Source: Rhizophagus irregularis
Taxonomy: Eukaryota > Glomeromycota > Glomeromycetes > Glomerales > Glomeraceae
Assembly: GCF_026210795.1 (NCBI RefSeq)
Contig: NC_089440.1
Coordinates: forward strand, 1,984,001-2,048,000
Direction: 5' to 3'
Length of the DNA stretch: 64,000 nucleotides
Of this stretch, positions 1 through 12,355 are shown piece by piece; the first letter of the stretch is position 1, and every line of letters starts with the position of its first letter. The translations under genes and the position numbers were made by a program. The notes beneath the pieces were generated by a model that searched no databases, was not told the DNA's origin, and was given only the letters and a program-made list of their open reading frames with translations.

Positions 1-177
1 TGCTGTTATAGTTAATAGTGAGTATTTTTAAAAAACAACATAGCCACACCTATCGCAATGAGTATATAAACAGTTCTCATTAAATAAAAGAACTACCATC
101 TAATTTATTTTTTCTGCATCGACACTTTGTTTCTTTTCTTGGCTAACCGTTTAACACTTTTTGGTTTACCCAATTTT

Positions 178-185
178 TATAAATA
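178..185 (+). promoter_or_regulatory. TATA-like box upstream of CK1 gene
   Basis: TATAAATA lies 41 bases before the ATG of the casein kinase gene, followed by a short CA-rich leader. The spacing suits a TATA element with a very short 5' UTR. In DNA this AT-rich such a match can arise by chance. Confidence 0.35.
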
Positions 186-225
186 GTTCCTACACCTATT
201 TTAATACACACAAAGTCTTTACAAA

Positions 226-2005
226 ATGGCTATGGACTTGAGAGTAGGAAATAAATATCGGATAGGAAGGAAGATCGGTTCAGGTTCTTTTGGGGATATT
301 TATCTCGGTAAGTTTATGAGAGGAAGCATTGTTGACAATAGAATAAATATGAAAAAATATATTCCTACTGCTATGTTTCTTTTTAATGAAGTTGTATATT
401 ATTATTAAATCTTGTTATAGGCACAAATATTATCAATGGTGAAGAGGTAGCCATTAAACTAGAATCTACAAAAGCTAAACATCCACAATTGGAATATGAG
501 GCAAAAGTATATAAAACACTTGCCGGTGGTGTGGGAATTCCATTTGTTCGCTGGTATGGCACTGAGTGTGATTATAACGCAATGGTAATCGATTTATTGG
601 GTCCATCCTTGGAGGATTTGTTCAATTTTTGTAATCGTAAATTTTCGCTAAAGACAGTGCTGTTATTAGCTGATCAATTGGTATGTATTATATAACAAAA
701 AAAAAATAGACAAATAGCTTTTGATTTAAATTTTGTATGGTTTTAACATTTATTTTATTTTATTCAACGTATTTACGAATTGCTTTTGCTTTTGTTAGAT
801 CTCTCGAATCGAATATATTCATTCTAAAAATTTTATTCATCGAGATATCAAACCCGATAACTTTTTAATGGGTATTGGTAAACGTGGTAATCAAGTTAAT
901 GTAATTGATTTTGGTTTAGCCAAAAAATATCGCGATCCAAAAACACATTTACATATCCCTTATAGAGAAAATAAGAATTTGACAGGTACAGCTCGATATG
1001 CTAGCATCAATACTCATTTGGGAGTCGGTATGTATAATACAATAAAAATTTTATGTGTAAATATTTAATTTTTTGCTAATTTGATTTATTTTTGATATTC
1101 TTTTTAAGAACAATCCCGTCGTGATGATCTTGAATCACTGGGATATGTAATGATGTATTTTTGTCGCGGATCTCTTCCATGGCAAGGTCTTAAAGCTGCA
1201 ACAAAGAAGCAAAAATATGATCGTATAATGGAAAAGAAAATGACCACGCCTACAGAACTTCTCTGTCGCACATTTCCCAATGAATTTGCTATTTATTTGA
1301 ACTACACACGATCTCTTCGATTTGACGATAAACCTGATTATAGTTATCTAAGAAAATTATTTAGAGATTTGTTTGTTCGTGAAGGATTTCAATATGATTA
1401 CGTTTTTGATTGGACAATTTTTAAATATGTAAATCTTCTAATATCTAATTATCTAGTAAAAAAAATGTAAATATTTAAAATATTTTACTAAACTTTATAT
1501 TTTGTTTAGGAAAAAGATGCAAGTAAAGTGCATATGCCATTAGCAATGCCGGACGATGCAAATGGAGCCGTCGAACAAGGTGAAGACGATAATAAGGTTC
1601 AAAAACGTGTTACTTCTCGACAAACCACTGGACTAGTAAATGAACCAACAGCTTCAACAACACGCAGAACTACAAACAAACCACCTCTGTATAATCCCGG
1701 TATCAGCGGTTCACGAGCTGCTGCATCATCTCAGCAAATTCAAAGTGGTCCTTCACGTATAACACAAGTCCCAAGGCGCAACAATAAAGATGCTGCTCCT
1801 CAACCTGTGCCTTCGGACAGATTGTACGTTATATTTATTGTATTATCTATTTCTCTTAATGTAAAAATTAATTAATTTATAATTGATATAACTTAATTAT
1901 TGCAGACTTCGTAGTCAAACTAAGAATAACCCAGCAAGTCCAAATTATATGAATTTCCGAGTTAGAAAAGATGAATCATCCGGCGGAAATGGGCAATGGT
2001 ATTAA
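226..2005 (+). CDS. casein kinase I (CK1 delta/epsilon-like Ser/Thr kinase)
   Basis: Six exons: 226-307, 421-680, 799-1027, 1109-1428, 1510-1823, 1906-2005 (1305 nt, 434 aa), all GT-AG. The product is a CK1-family protein kinase. The glycine loop GSGSFG is at residues 18-23, the ATP lysine in AIK at 40, the catalytic loop HRDIKPDN at 128-135 and DFG at 151-153. The CK1-specific SIN variant of APE (ASINTHLG) follows, then [22 protein letters not shown]1 enzymes phosphorylate acidic or primed serines and act in trafficking, ribosome maturation and DNA damage responses. The kinase domain fills about 300 residues; the rest is a Ser/Thr/Gln-rich tail without a C-terminal CC lipidation signal, so a soluble Hrr25/CK1-delta type is more likely than a Yck type (inference). 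All catalytic residues are intact. Confidence 0.96.
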
Positions 2006-4142
2006 TAATAGACACTGCGCTCAATTAACAAAAATGTACGTTTTTTATGCTATGAACAATTTAATTTTCCTCTTATCTTTTATTCTTTTTAGTATATATA
2101 TACTATATACTATGCGAATTTGTTTTTTTATAAAAAATATAAACTTTTTTTTTTTAATACCTTCCCTTTTAAGTTATGTTATAGAATGTTTGTTCTTTTT
2201 GTAATATGTTTAATAGTTGATATTTGTGTGGGTCTGATTTAATGCGAGATTTGTACTTTTTCACGAACGAAGTCAGTCAGGTCGAAGGGAGGGACACTTA
2301 AAGAAACGAAAGCTACAAGACGGGATTCTAATTACTTTATAACTGTATTGAAAACCTTTAGCGAACGATTTAATCGATCTGCTACAAGGCAAGAACATTT
2401 TTTCCTGCCAGAAGCGGTGAATATAAATACACATATATATATATTTCTCTTTTTTTTTCTTTTTTTGTTTGATAATGTAGCATTTTAGATAATTAGTACA
2501 CAATATACACTGGGTGGAACTGTGATTTTAATAGGTATACAGCAAATTTGCAAAAAAAGCACAATAATTGATTGTAGAAAAAAATTTTTTATTCATTAGT
2601 CTTTTTGTCTTTTTATTGATGGCCTCGAATTTTCATTCTTTTATTATATGAACCCTGAATATTTTATTTGTGAATTTTACTGTTTATCTATAGACTTGAA
2701 TTTTCCGGAACAAAAAATTGCCGAGGTAGAAATGTTTAATTTTAGTACTATACTCGAATTTTATTACAAATCTCATCAATCCCCTTCCTAATCATTTTCT
2801 AATTTGCCATCAAATTTCTTTCTTTTTGCTATGTGCCTTTGATTTCACTGAAATTCAGTTGAAAAAATTTTTTCTTCTCGTATTTTCTTAAATATACAAA
2901 ACTTGCTTATATATTTACAGATATTATTCTCTTTGTAACTTTTTAAGATTTCTTTTATATTAAAAAAAACTGTTAATTACAGTTTCACAAAAAATTTTAA
3001 ATAACATTTTCTAGCTATTATTTTATTTTATTTTTTTTTGATTTTTACTCTATTGAATTTCTTCTTGATAATATATTTTGCAAATATATTATACGTACTA
3101 GTTTTTTTTCTTTTTTTGTATAAAGTTCTTTTTTTTTATTTCTTTTTTTCCTTTTTATTTATTATATGAAATTGTAAGTTATTCTTTTCTTTTTTATAAA
3201 TTTATATATTACTCGTTTTTTTATGAATATACGACAAATGTTTGTTAAATAATACTAAGCTTAACGAGATTAATAAAAATATTAAATATATGGAAAATAT
3301 TTCAATATACCCCTATTTTTTGATAGCAAATAAATATATGCTATAATTCTTGTTTTAATAAACAAATAAAAAGTAATTTACTTTAGTAACATAAATTCAT
3401 AATAACTTTTTCACATTATTTTCTAATCTTAGATTATAATTTTTTTAATAAATACTAATAATAATTAATATGATTAATCATATTTTTTAAATTACTCTGC
3501 CTAATTTTATTTTAATAATAAATGTAGTTAATTAAAAAATATTATAGAAATTATATAATAATTTAAATTGGTTAGTTGGTTAATTCTAATAAACAATTGT
3601 TATAAATAAATTCTAGTAATTAGTAGCTAAATAATTATTACAGTTAGATTAATTACAATATAGATATTATTAATTTAGCATTACAATTGATTTTTTTCAC
3701 AAATACTTCTAATATATATATATATAAGTAAATTTTTTTATGTATATTTAAATAAATAAGTTTTACTAATAAATAATCTAAGTTAAATCATCTAAGTTAA
3801 ATCATCTTATAAAATTAATTTATAAATTTTTATTAAATAATTTAAGTTAAACTATACTATAAAAATAATTTATAAATTTATTATTTCATATGAATTTGCC
3901 AATTTTTTTTGGTTATATTATATAACAAAAAGTCTTTTATTTCAAAAACAATTTTATTTCTATCTTATTAAACTATATTTGGATATTATAAAGTATAATA
4001 ACCAGTTTTTTTACATTTTTAACAATATTTACACATTTTTGATTACTAAAATCTTGAATAACTAGTCTAATATATTGATCATTTACATTTGTAATATCTT
4101 TAATAATTTTTTTTTTTGTAAAAATTTGACTTTTAATTTATA
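2006..4142. other. AT-rich spacer, 3' side of CK1 gene
   Basis: I see no gene here. The first few hundred bases probably include the CK1 3' UTR. The remainder is AT-rich with poly-T and poly-A runs. Short open frames are interrupted and match nothing I know. Confidence 0.7.
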
Positions 4143-4668
4143 TAGTCAAACCTCCATGTACCGATTTCCAATGTACTGATAATTTCCTGTACTGATAAAT
4201 TTTCATTGTTCCATTTCACATATAATAAAAAAAACTGCATTATATTGATATTGTATATAATTTCACAATGTAATGTATACTGATACTTTTTCTTAATCCC
4301 TTTATAATAATATACAGTATATTAAAGATGTACTAATATTTTAGCCATATTAGTATTAATTTGGGTTAATACTATAAAGTTGGCCTGAATAAAAAATTTA
4401 ATTTGAACTTTTTTGTAATTTATTTTGCCAAAATTTAATTATTTTAGCCTATTAATCAAATGCTATTTATCTGCATTATGTTATTTGTAATATATTTTAA
4501 TGTATTGATATTGTTTTCAATTAGAAGCATTAGTATCAAGGTTTGACTATCTACTAATTTGATAATAGACATGATTTACAATATGATATACAGTAATTGT
4601 GTACTGATAATTCAATGTACTGATCTTTTTTCTTAAAACAACTTCATCAGTACATAGAAGTTTGACTG
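4143..4668. mobile_element. pogo-related MITE (CAGTCAAACC-type ends)
   Basis: The left end reads TAGTCAAACCTCCATGTACC and the right end is an imperfect inverted copy closing in TTTGACTG. TA dinucleotides flank both ends (4141-4142, 4669-4670), the Tc1/mariner target duplication. The repeated motif GTACTGATAA recurs near both ends. The ends match the larger transposase-bearing element at 24931-26720, so this is probably its non-autonomous derivative. There is another inverted end (AAGGTTTGACTA) near 4538-4549, so the element could instead end there, with a second partial copy following. No coding capacity. Confidence 0.7.
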
Positions 4669-5176
4669 TACCTATTAAGTATAAATGGCCCAGAAATTTT
4701 AGATTTAAAATATTTTTTATATATATTTTAAATCAATAAATTCAAATAATTTTAGATATAATTTTGGTTATTAATAAATTAAATTGTTTGTTATAAAATA
4801 GTAATTTCAGATTTAAATTTTAGCAAAATATAGCTTTACTATAAAAATTAATTTTAAAGTCATCTATACTATTAGATTATTATTTTTTATATTTAATTTA
4901 TATTAGATCTTTAACATTATTATTAATATTTTTTTGATTATTAAATGGTTTTTCTTTTGCTTTTTCAATAAAATTAAGTTAATTAACAAGTAATTTTAAA
5001 ATATTGAAAGAAAAAATAATTTGATAAACTAGTACTAAATAATATTCTTATTAATTCATTTATTATTATATCAATATTCAATACTGTAATATGAAATCAA
5101 ACATAAAAAATATCTATATATAATTCTACAATTAATAAATTAAAGATATATACTGTACATATTTTATATTTAAAGT

Positions 5177-5402
5177 AGGATTTTGCCTATTATTAAGATA
5201 TGTTACTGGTAGAAATTTTACTTTTATATAAAACTTTACTTTAGGATTTGCTTAAATTTTATTGGTTAATTAACTAATAAAAAAAAAATCATAACAATAT
5301 AATATAAAATTTCTTTTTATAGTAGGATTTTCAAAAAATTTTATATGTAAACTTTACCTTAAACCATAGGGTAACCTATCTCAATAGTAAATAAGATCTT
5401 AT
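5177..5402 (-). mobile_element. MITE family A, copy 1 (reverse orientation)
   Basis: About 225 bp that is recognisably the reverse complement of the elements at 6161-6410 and 11085-11309. They share a core around TTAATTAACCAATAGAATTT and flanking AAGGTAAAGTTTACATATAA-like blocks. The outer inverted ends are degraded here. Non-coding. Confidence 0.65.
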
Positions 5403-5508
5403 TTAAGATACTAATTATTAATTATAATGTTTATTTACTTTAGTTGTTAGTAACTTTCTAATATAATTATATCAAAAAATTACTAGCAACTTAGGTCAGA
5501 TTGTGAAG

Positions 5509-5700
5509 GTAATTTTATAATCTAATGGTAACTTTATAATCTAATGGTAATTTCATAATCTTATAGTAACTTCATAATTTAATAGTAGTTTTATAATTTA
5601 ATAATAATTTTATAACTTAATTATATAATTTAATGATAATTTCATAATCTAATTATATAACTTATTGGTGATTTTATAATTTATTGATTGTTCTTTAACT
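5509..5700. repeat. degenerate ~18-bp tandem repeat
   Basis: Successive variants of TTTATAATCTAATGGTAA follow one another with substitutions (ATGGTAACTTTATAATCT, ATAGTAACTTCATAATTT and so on). A weaker continuation appears near 5780-5820. This is a decayed AT-rich minisatellite with no coding content. Confidence 0.6.
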
Positions 5701-6160
5701 TAATAGCAGATTTCTTTTATGACCATCTACTTATTGTTTTATTTAGTTTCTACTATATTATTTTACAAAATTTTTTATTCTAATAGTAATTTCATAATTT
5801 AATAGTGATTATAATTCTTTAATCTAATGATATCTATATAGCCTGTTAGCTATATTTTTTTCTTTATCTTTAGTTTTTTAACATTAAAAAAGTATTTATT
5901 TATTTATATGCTTTTATAATCTTTTTAATCTTTTTATTAATAAAAAGTTATCTACTTATTTATCTGTTTTTAGGACTTTTTAATTATCTGTTAAAGTGCT
6001 AAAAATGCTTTTTTCTTATACCTGTTTGGCAGACTTTTAAGGTGTTAAGATGGTGTAAAAAAAGGTATTAGGTGGCATAATAAATTTATATTTAATTTTA
6101 ACTAATATTATGCTACAATTTTAGCTGATTTTTAGAATATATTATTTGAAAAATTTAAGT

Positions 6161-6410
6161 TAGTATTATAATAAGGACCCGCTTACTTATAAGATAGGTC
6201 ACCTCTAGACCTAAGGTAAAAATTATATATAAAATTCTTTGCAGATCTTACTATAAAAGGAAATTTCATGTTATATTGTTATAATATTTTCCTTTTTAGC
6301 TAATTAACCAATAGAATTTAAGAAAAAAGTAAGGTAAAAACTATTAGTAAAGGGTCAATTTTCTATGGTGACCTTTATTATAAGTAAGCAGGGTCCTACT
6401 ATAATAGTAA
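6161..6410 (+). mobile_element. MITE family A, copy 2 (best preserved)
   Basis: Imperfect terminal inverted repeats of about 30 bp: the left side contains AAGGACCCGCTTACTTATAA, mirrored on the right by TTATAAGTAAGCAGGGTCCT. The interior shares the TAATTAACCAATAGAATTTAAG region (seen here in pieces) with the copies at 5177 and 11085. Non-coding. The exact target duplication is unclear because the inverted repeat extends into AT-rich flank. Confidence 0.75.
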
Positions 6411-6666
6411 TTAGTAGTACCTTAAAACTGATATAAAACTGGTAAAAAACTAGTAAGAAGTTAGTATAGTTCTATTAGTTTGCTGGTTTTGAATTAGTTT
6501 TATATTAGTTTAAATGCCAAATTCTTATACCTAAAGTTCTAGCCAAAATTATAGAATAATATTAACCAAAATTAATAAAATTTTTTGCATTGATTACATG
6601 TTTCAATTTTTGGCATTTTTCTGATACTTTATCATCACTTTTGAAAGTTTAATTTAATAGTCAATT

Positions 6667-6885
6667 AGTTAAAGAATTAGAAATATAATAAGTATTATTA
6701 TAGTCAGTTTTTTTGATTAATAGAAAGTATACCTTTTTTGCAATCTAATTATTGCCAATATGAGTATACTAATTTCATATTCTATTGTTCAAAATCTTAA
6801 AGTCCATTCATATTTCTGACATTTGGTTAAAGAATTGAAAGTGTAATATATATTATTATAGTCAGCTTATTTGATTGCTAATAGT
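6667..6885. repeat. diverged direct duplication of ~60 bp
   Basis: The stretch at about 6667-6722 (AGTTAAAGAATTAGAAATAT onward) recurs at about 6824-6885 (GGTTAAAGAATTGAAAGTGT onward). Both continue into TATTATTATAGTCAG and TTTGATTG/TTTGATTAATAG. The copies are about 155 bases apart in the same orientation. No coding potential. Confidence 0.5.
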
Positions 6886-7102
6886 TCATATAATATTTCC
6901 GAAGAAGATTTTATGCTATATTCAAGTATATATCTAAAAAAAATGGGACTTCTTTTAATATTTTATATAATAATTATGAAGTTACTTCTATCTCAAAATA
7001 TATAGCTAGATGTTTTTCTTTTATAATTTACTTATTGTGTTCACTATTAACATACTTTATTTTTATGAAATTCTTTTTAATTATTAAAATTTCAGTTATA
7101 TA

Positions 7103-7597
7103 TGTTGTGTCGGAAATCGGTTGTTCTGCTCAGATTAAGTCATGCACGCCAGTTGAGATTGTCCCGCAAACCTCGATTGCTAATAAAATGAGCTATAATT
7201 AAACATCAAATTTTCCAACTTTAATGTATTTTTAAGTACTAAGTAAACTTATTCATCATAATTTTAAGTATACAATTCTAAAATTTCAGAATAGTTAGAA
7301 TCATACTCATAAAAATCTTTTCATTTGAAAATAACTTAAAATTTAATGATTTTTCAGATAAAACACAAGTATAAACTTTAATATAAATCGGATTTACATA
7401 GAAATTTCAGGAAACGTGTAACTCATTATGGCACACAAGTTTGAATATGTTACAAAAAGTGGTTTAATTAATGAGAAAAAAGTTTACTTATAACAGACTT
7501 TATTGTACGATTCAAATGAAAAGTGGCGTCAGGTGACAATTTCAATCTGAGGTGCGTGAGCTTCGATCTGAGACAAGAATCGATCTGAGGTACAACA
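7103..7597. mobile_element. MITE with ~60-bp imperfect TIRs, TA flanks
   Basis: The left arm (7103-7163, starting TGTTGTGTCGGAAATCGG) aligns with the reverse complement of the right arm (7534-7597, ending GATCTGAGGTACAACA). Both arms carry CTCAGAT and GATTGTC/GACAAT blocks. TA dinucleotides flank the element at 7101-7102 and 7598-7599. The 495-bp interior has no open frame, so this is a non-autonomous DNA element. Confidence 0.7.
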
Positions 7598-7635
7598 TAT
7601 ATATTTAATCATTATTTGATACATATATTATTATA

Positions 7636-8213
7636 CACTACCCTCCTTAAAGTATTCCGGTACAACCAATAAAGATCATATTTTATTAATAATAATTAAT
7701 ATTTAGTTGGCCATCCATTGTTTTTAATGCATGCTTCAATTCAGCGTAGCATGCTCTCAATTAAATTAATTTAAGTTTCAGATGGAATTCTTAACAGCTC
7801 TTAACTTTTAGCTGTTAATCCAGTCGTGTTCCATAAAATTTCCAAAAAGTACCGATTGCACGGACGATTGTTCAATCAATACAAAAATTTTAATCCCTCG
7901 ATAGCTCTAGTCCTTTCCAAAGGCCAATAATTTGCCCACGCTCACTCAATTCACTAGTTTTTCCCATTTTAAAAGTAGCCGAATGGCGTAGTAAGTAGTA
8001 ACAAAAAAAAAGCAAAGTTCGGCGTTGGCAAAAATTGAGGCGTTATTATTTTTTATTGCCAAATCTGGTACAAGTATCGTAACACAATAAAATACATTCA
8101 TTTTAATCTTTAGAACCAGGGGAATTATTTTTTTTAAAAAAAAATAATACTTTATATATTCAATCTTGAGAAAATCAAGTTGAGCTTGACCGGATACTTT
8201 TGGGAGGGTAGTG
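7636..8213 (-). mobile_element. internally deleted Tc1-like transposon
   Basis: The ends are CACTACCCTCC and its inverse GGGAGGGTAGTG, extended by AAGTAT(T)CCGG-type sequence, with TA at 7634-7635 and 8214-8215. On the minus strand, about 7965-7850 encodes a Tc1 transposase start (MGKTSELSERGQIIGLWKG), the N-terminal helix-turn-helix. About 7800-7690 encodes the C-terminal end (ETLINLIESMLRRIEACI then GWPTKY). The catalytic DDE core between them is missing, so the element is dead and about 578 bp long. Identification rests on my recognition of both transposase termini. Confidence 0.85.
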
Positions 8214-8393
8214 TATATTGATTTTTGACTAGTAATATATTTTAATAATATTTCTTAAATATATCTCCTTCATTTTCTTAATCTAATTGATTATATTTCT
8301 TATTATATATATTTATGTAAAACTTTAGAAGAAAAAAAATTGTATTCTACTTATGATATCTATATAATATCTATATATAATATATATAATATA

Positions 8394-8773
8394 CAGTGAA
8401 TTACAAAAAAAAAGCATCAACTTTAAATTAAATTTACAGTATAAATTATAAGTTCCAGCTGAAAATTATAGACTTTTTATGTAAATTATTGATTTTTTAG
8501 TGATTTACATAATTTTTAAAATTAATTTTCTCAATAATCAAAAATTGAATTTTGCCATTTATTTTTACTCATCTGCCTTAGTTAAAAAGTTAAAAATTTT
8601 ACTTTTTTACAAATTAGGTGATTTTTACAAAATTTTATTATTAATTAAATAAATACTTTTAAAATATTGCTTTAAATCTTAACTTTAAAATAAATATAAA
8701 TTTATTATACTGGAACTTGTAATTTATACTGTAAACTTAATTTAAAGTTATGCTTTTTTTTTGTAATTCACTA
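8394..8773. mobile_element. foldback MITE with ~65-bp TIRs
   Basis: The left arm CAGTGAATTACAAAAAAAAA continues through GCATCAACTTTAAATTAA to about 8459. It is mirrored with few mismatches by 8710-8773, ending in TTTGTAATTCACTA. TA pairs flank it at 8392-8393 and 8774-8775. The 380-bp element is nearly all hairpin arms plus an AT-rich loop. Non-coding. Confidence 0.8.
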
Positions 8774-8778
8774 TATTA

Positions 8779-9068
8779 CAGTCAATTCTCTATAAATACA
8801 TCCCCTTGGAATTAGGTATAAGAGTGCATTTAAAGAGGACGTGTATTTATAAAATATATATAAATCTATATGATATTAATCTAAAATTAAGGTAATACAA
8901 AAATTTTATATGTAAACTATATAAAATTTTTTTATAAAGGATGCATTTACAGAATATATATATATAAAAACTGTGCATTTAGCATTAAGGTCTAAGTTGG
9001 GACTAGATAAAAAATGCATTTATAGAAGGTGTGCATTTATAGAGAGTGCATTTATAGTAAGTTGACTG
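8779..9068. mobile_element. short TIR element, CAGTCAATTCTC ends
   Basis: The left end CAGTCAATTCTCTATAAATAC is inverted at the right end, which closes in AGTAAGTTGACTG. TA lies on both sides (8777-8778, 9069-9070). Subterminal GTGCATTTATAGA-type motifs are repeated on the right. It starts only five bases after the preceding MITE. Its ends resemble those of the large composite element at 12196, so they may belong to one family. Confidence 0.7.
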
Positions 9069-11084
9069 TATATAATATACTCTTAGAAAAAATAAAAAAA
9101 AGTATAAAAAGTTTAATTTTTATTTAAATTTTATTCTAAAAGCTTTTAAATGTAAAGAAGCTATATAAAAATATATATAAGAGTTATACTTGAAGTCATC
9201 TTAGCCAGCTTTTCTAATAGTAGTAGTATTTCTTTACTTTATATTTTTTTGCATGATCATCATAAAATTTATATATGAAAACTTGCATAATAGTATTCTT
9301 GGTTACATACTTCTTCAGTTTTAAAAATATATAGACAATTATAAATGCCATTTATGAATAATCACAGAAATTAATTTTATTTAGACTTTTTTCTTACAAA
9401 TAATATACTTGAGTTTTGGTATAGTTATAAATCTTTTGAAAATTCTTCAATATACCCACCTATATGAATTTAAAATTTAAAGCTTCTGATATAGATGCAT
9501 GTTTATATAAAATTTGAGATAATAGTGTTAGACCAAAATATTTTCTTAGCATAAATAATGCAAATATAATAAAAGTTATACTGCTATATTCTTGAAACAT
9601 AATGACCATTCTTTATACAAATTTATTGATAAGGATAAATTACTTTGTTCTTTCATAGATTTTGATTTGCTGATAATCAGATTAAGAATACATTTTATTA
9701 TATCTTTAAAAAAATTTGTTTAGAAATATTTTCAGAATAAGATAAAAAAACTAGAATTATTGTTAAAAGTAGTAATAAGAAAAAAATATTCCTTCATATC
9801 TTAACTTTTGGCATAAAACTTTTAAATATTACTAAGATCAAAATTTTTACTAAATTTTCATAAGAAACTTCTAGTGGAATTGTAAGAAAAATGTATAATT
9901 TATAATATTGTAAAAAAGCAATTCTTTTTTTTGTGAATACTTAGATACTCAAATAGAAAGTTATTTATATAAAAGATAGAACTATCTTTAATTTTATGAT
10001 TTACTTATTAAATAATAATTCTGAAGTTGTTGATAATTTTCTTTTAACTATTTCAAAGCTAAAAGTCAAAAGGTATAATGATATAAATAGCAAAATCATT
10101 CAGATAGAATTCAATTTTATGAAATCATTACTCAGAAATAATTGTATCAAAGAGTATATTCTCTCATTTCCTTCAGATAATATTCCTAACTTGTTTTCAT
10201 TGACATGTAATTCTTTATTATATGATCAGAAGTATACAAATGAAAATGCATATATTATATAAAATAAAAATTATATAGATTTTATTGTCATCATGCTAAT
10301 TTGGATCAGAAATCAGGAGTGAGAAATTCTTTAATAAAGCTCATTATTAGTAAATAGAGAACAAAAGTTTTTAAGTTTATTCAGTAAAAATAGATCGATT
10401 TAGAAAGGATTCAAATTATACATAAAAAGATAAAGTAATGATTTATATAAAATTAATCAAAATAAGTATATTTGAAATGTATGATAGATTGATAATGCAG
10501 TGTAGTGCAGTAATTTTAAAAAATTTTAAGTTAACAATTTTCTTTTAATGTAAAGCTTTTAAAATTACATATTAGATGTATTTTATCTATTTTATAAAAT
10601 TTATTTGTAAATAGAAAAAGGTTTTGGAAGTAAAATTTAACTTTAGTATATAATAACTGATTTTATTGTCTTTATTGATTATTTTTAAAATTAGATTTAT
10701 TGAAAAAATATTTTTGTTAAATAACTCAAAAATGGCCTTCTAAACTAGTATTTGTATATTCTTTAAGTAAATTTGTAGAGTGGATAAAAATATATTTAAT
10801 GTAATAATTTAAAAGTTATATTTTAAGCAATTTAATTTTTTTTTGAAAAAATCGTTATGTTGCATTGCACCATTAACTTAATATATATTTAAACATATTC
10901 AAAATAATCAAGTAGATCTTATTTCCTTTTTTATATACTGACTGGTATTATTATAATTTTAGTTTTAAAAAAATACATAAAGCTAATAGTAATTTTTTTT
11001 GGTTATATCTTACCTTTATATATATAGTTTGAGGTCTTATTTAAAATATTAAATCCCAATAACTATTTTATATAGGTAACCTAT
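9069..11084. other. AT-rich spacer with one orphan open frame
   Basis: Very AT-rich sequence. The only notable frame is 9996-10262 (+), 88 codons, with somewhat protein-like composition (MIYLLNNNSEVVDNFLLTIS at its start). Upstream in the same frame there are stop-riddled but similar stretches, so it may be a fragment of a decayed gene or transposon. I do not recognise it and see no splice sites that extend it. Confidence 0.45.
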
Positions 11085-11309
11085 AGGATCCCGTCTACTA
11101 TTAAAATAGGTCACCTTGTGGCCTAAGGTAAAGTTTACATATAAACCTCTTTGAAGATCCTACTATAAAAGGAAATTTTAAGTTACATTGTTATAATTTT
11201 TTTCCTTTTTAGTTAATTAACCAATAGAATTTAAGCAAATCCTAAGGTAAAGTTTCATATGAAAGTGAAATTTTTACCAGTAACATATTTTAGTAGTAGG
11301 CGGAGTCCT
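11085..11309 (+). mobile_element. MITE family A, copy 3
   Basis: Same orientation as the 6161 copy: AGGATCCCGTCTACTATTAA at the left, TAGTAGTAGGCGGAGTCCT at the right, and the shared core TTAATTAACCAATAGAATTT between. A TATAAAAGGAAATTTTA block is also shared. With the copies at 5177 and 6161 this makes three family members within about 6 kb. Non-coding. Confidence 0.7.
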
Positions 11310-12195
11310 TAACCTATTATATATGTGTACTTCAGATAAAAGAATCTTTTATATTGAAGTTTATGAAGTAATTCAAGCTTCAGTTACTTATATTCAAAAA
11401 ACTTGAATACTCAAGCTTAAAGATCCAAAAAATAGCCTTTATGTTAATCCTAAAATTATAAATTCCATTCTCTAGTAGTATATGAAAAATATAATTAGTA
11501 ATGAAAATATAAAGCTTTATAAATATTTTTAGAATTGGTAGATATTTTTAATATAGCAATTAGAAAAGAAACCTTGTTCAATTCTGATCTTTAAATTTAT
11601 GCTTTAGCAGTACAGAAAAAATATTATTATAGATTTTATTGGAAACAAAGTTTTAGAATTACATTTTTATTTTATAATATTAAATTTAGGTAAAATTTTT
11701 GGATGCTTTAATAGTACTATTTAAGCTCAAAAGCTAATTATTATGAATAAAATAGGAATATTTATTTAGTGGAAAATAGTATAGGTTTAATGAACATCTT
11801 AAATCCTTTATAATAGAAAGAAAAGTTGCTATAAAATGTAAAAGTCTCAAAACTATATGAATAAATGATTATATTGGATATATAGTTATAAGCAATTATA
11901 ATGCATTATTTAAGATAGATATAGGAGATTTTTAAAAATTAATAATAAAATTAAAATTAAACATTATTACTAATTTTATCTATTATATGACTGCAAAAGT
12001 CAAAAAGAAGGTACTTAAATTCAAAATTTTATAGTAATTAATTTGTTTAAATATAATATACTTAGAATTTGATATTTAATTATAAAATAAAATATTATAT
12101 TATATAATTAAAAATGAGTTATACAGTTATACTGTTAATTCCTCTATAATCAAATCCTTTAGAATTATCCAAAAGTATGATTATAATGGAGTGTA
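11310..12195. other. AT-rich spacer
   Basis: No gene or RNA seen. Near 12129 a partial TIR-like sequence (ACTGTTAATTCCTCTATAAT, with an inverted TATAATGGAGTGTACAG at 12180) suggests a tiny solo fragment of the CAGT-ended family just outside the composite element. Confidence 0.5.
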
Positions 12196-12355
12196 CAGTC
12201 AACTCTCTTTATAGTCACACATTTGGAACAGTCCATATTTGGTGATTATAAAGAGATGTGACTATATAAAAAATTTCTTATATTTGTATATCATAATTCT
12301 GGCCAAAAATTAACATAATTTTAGCCAGAATTATACTTAAAACTTTATTGTATCG

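Noticed and set aside
2273-2503. Minus-strand 76-codon frame downstream of the CK1 gene
   Set aside because: It contains runs of Lys and a Tyr/Ile/Cys repeat from poly-T and TATA-like DNA, has no splice-supported extension and no recognisable homologue.
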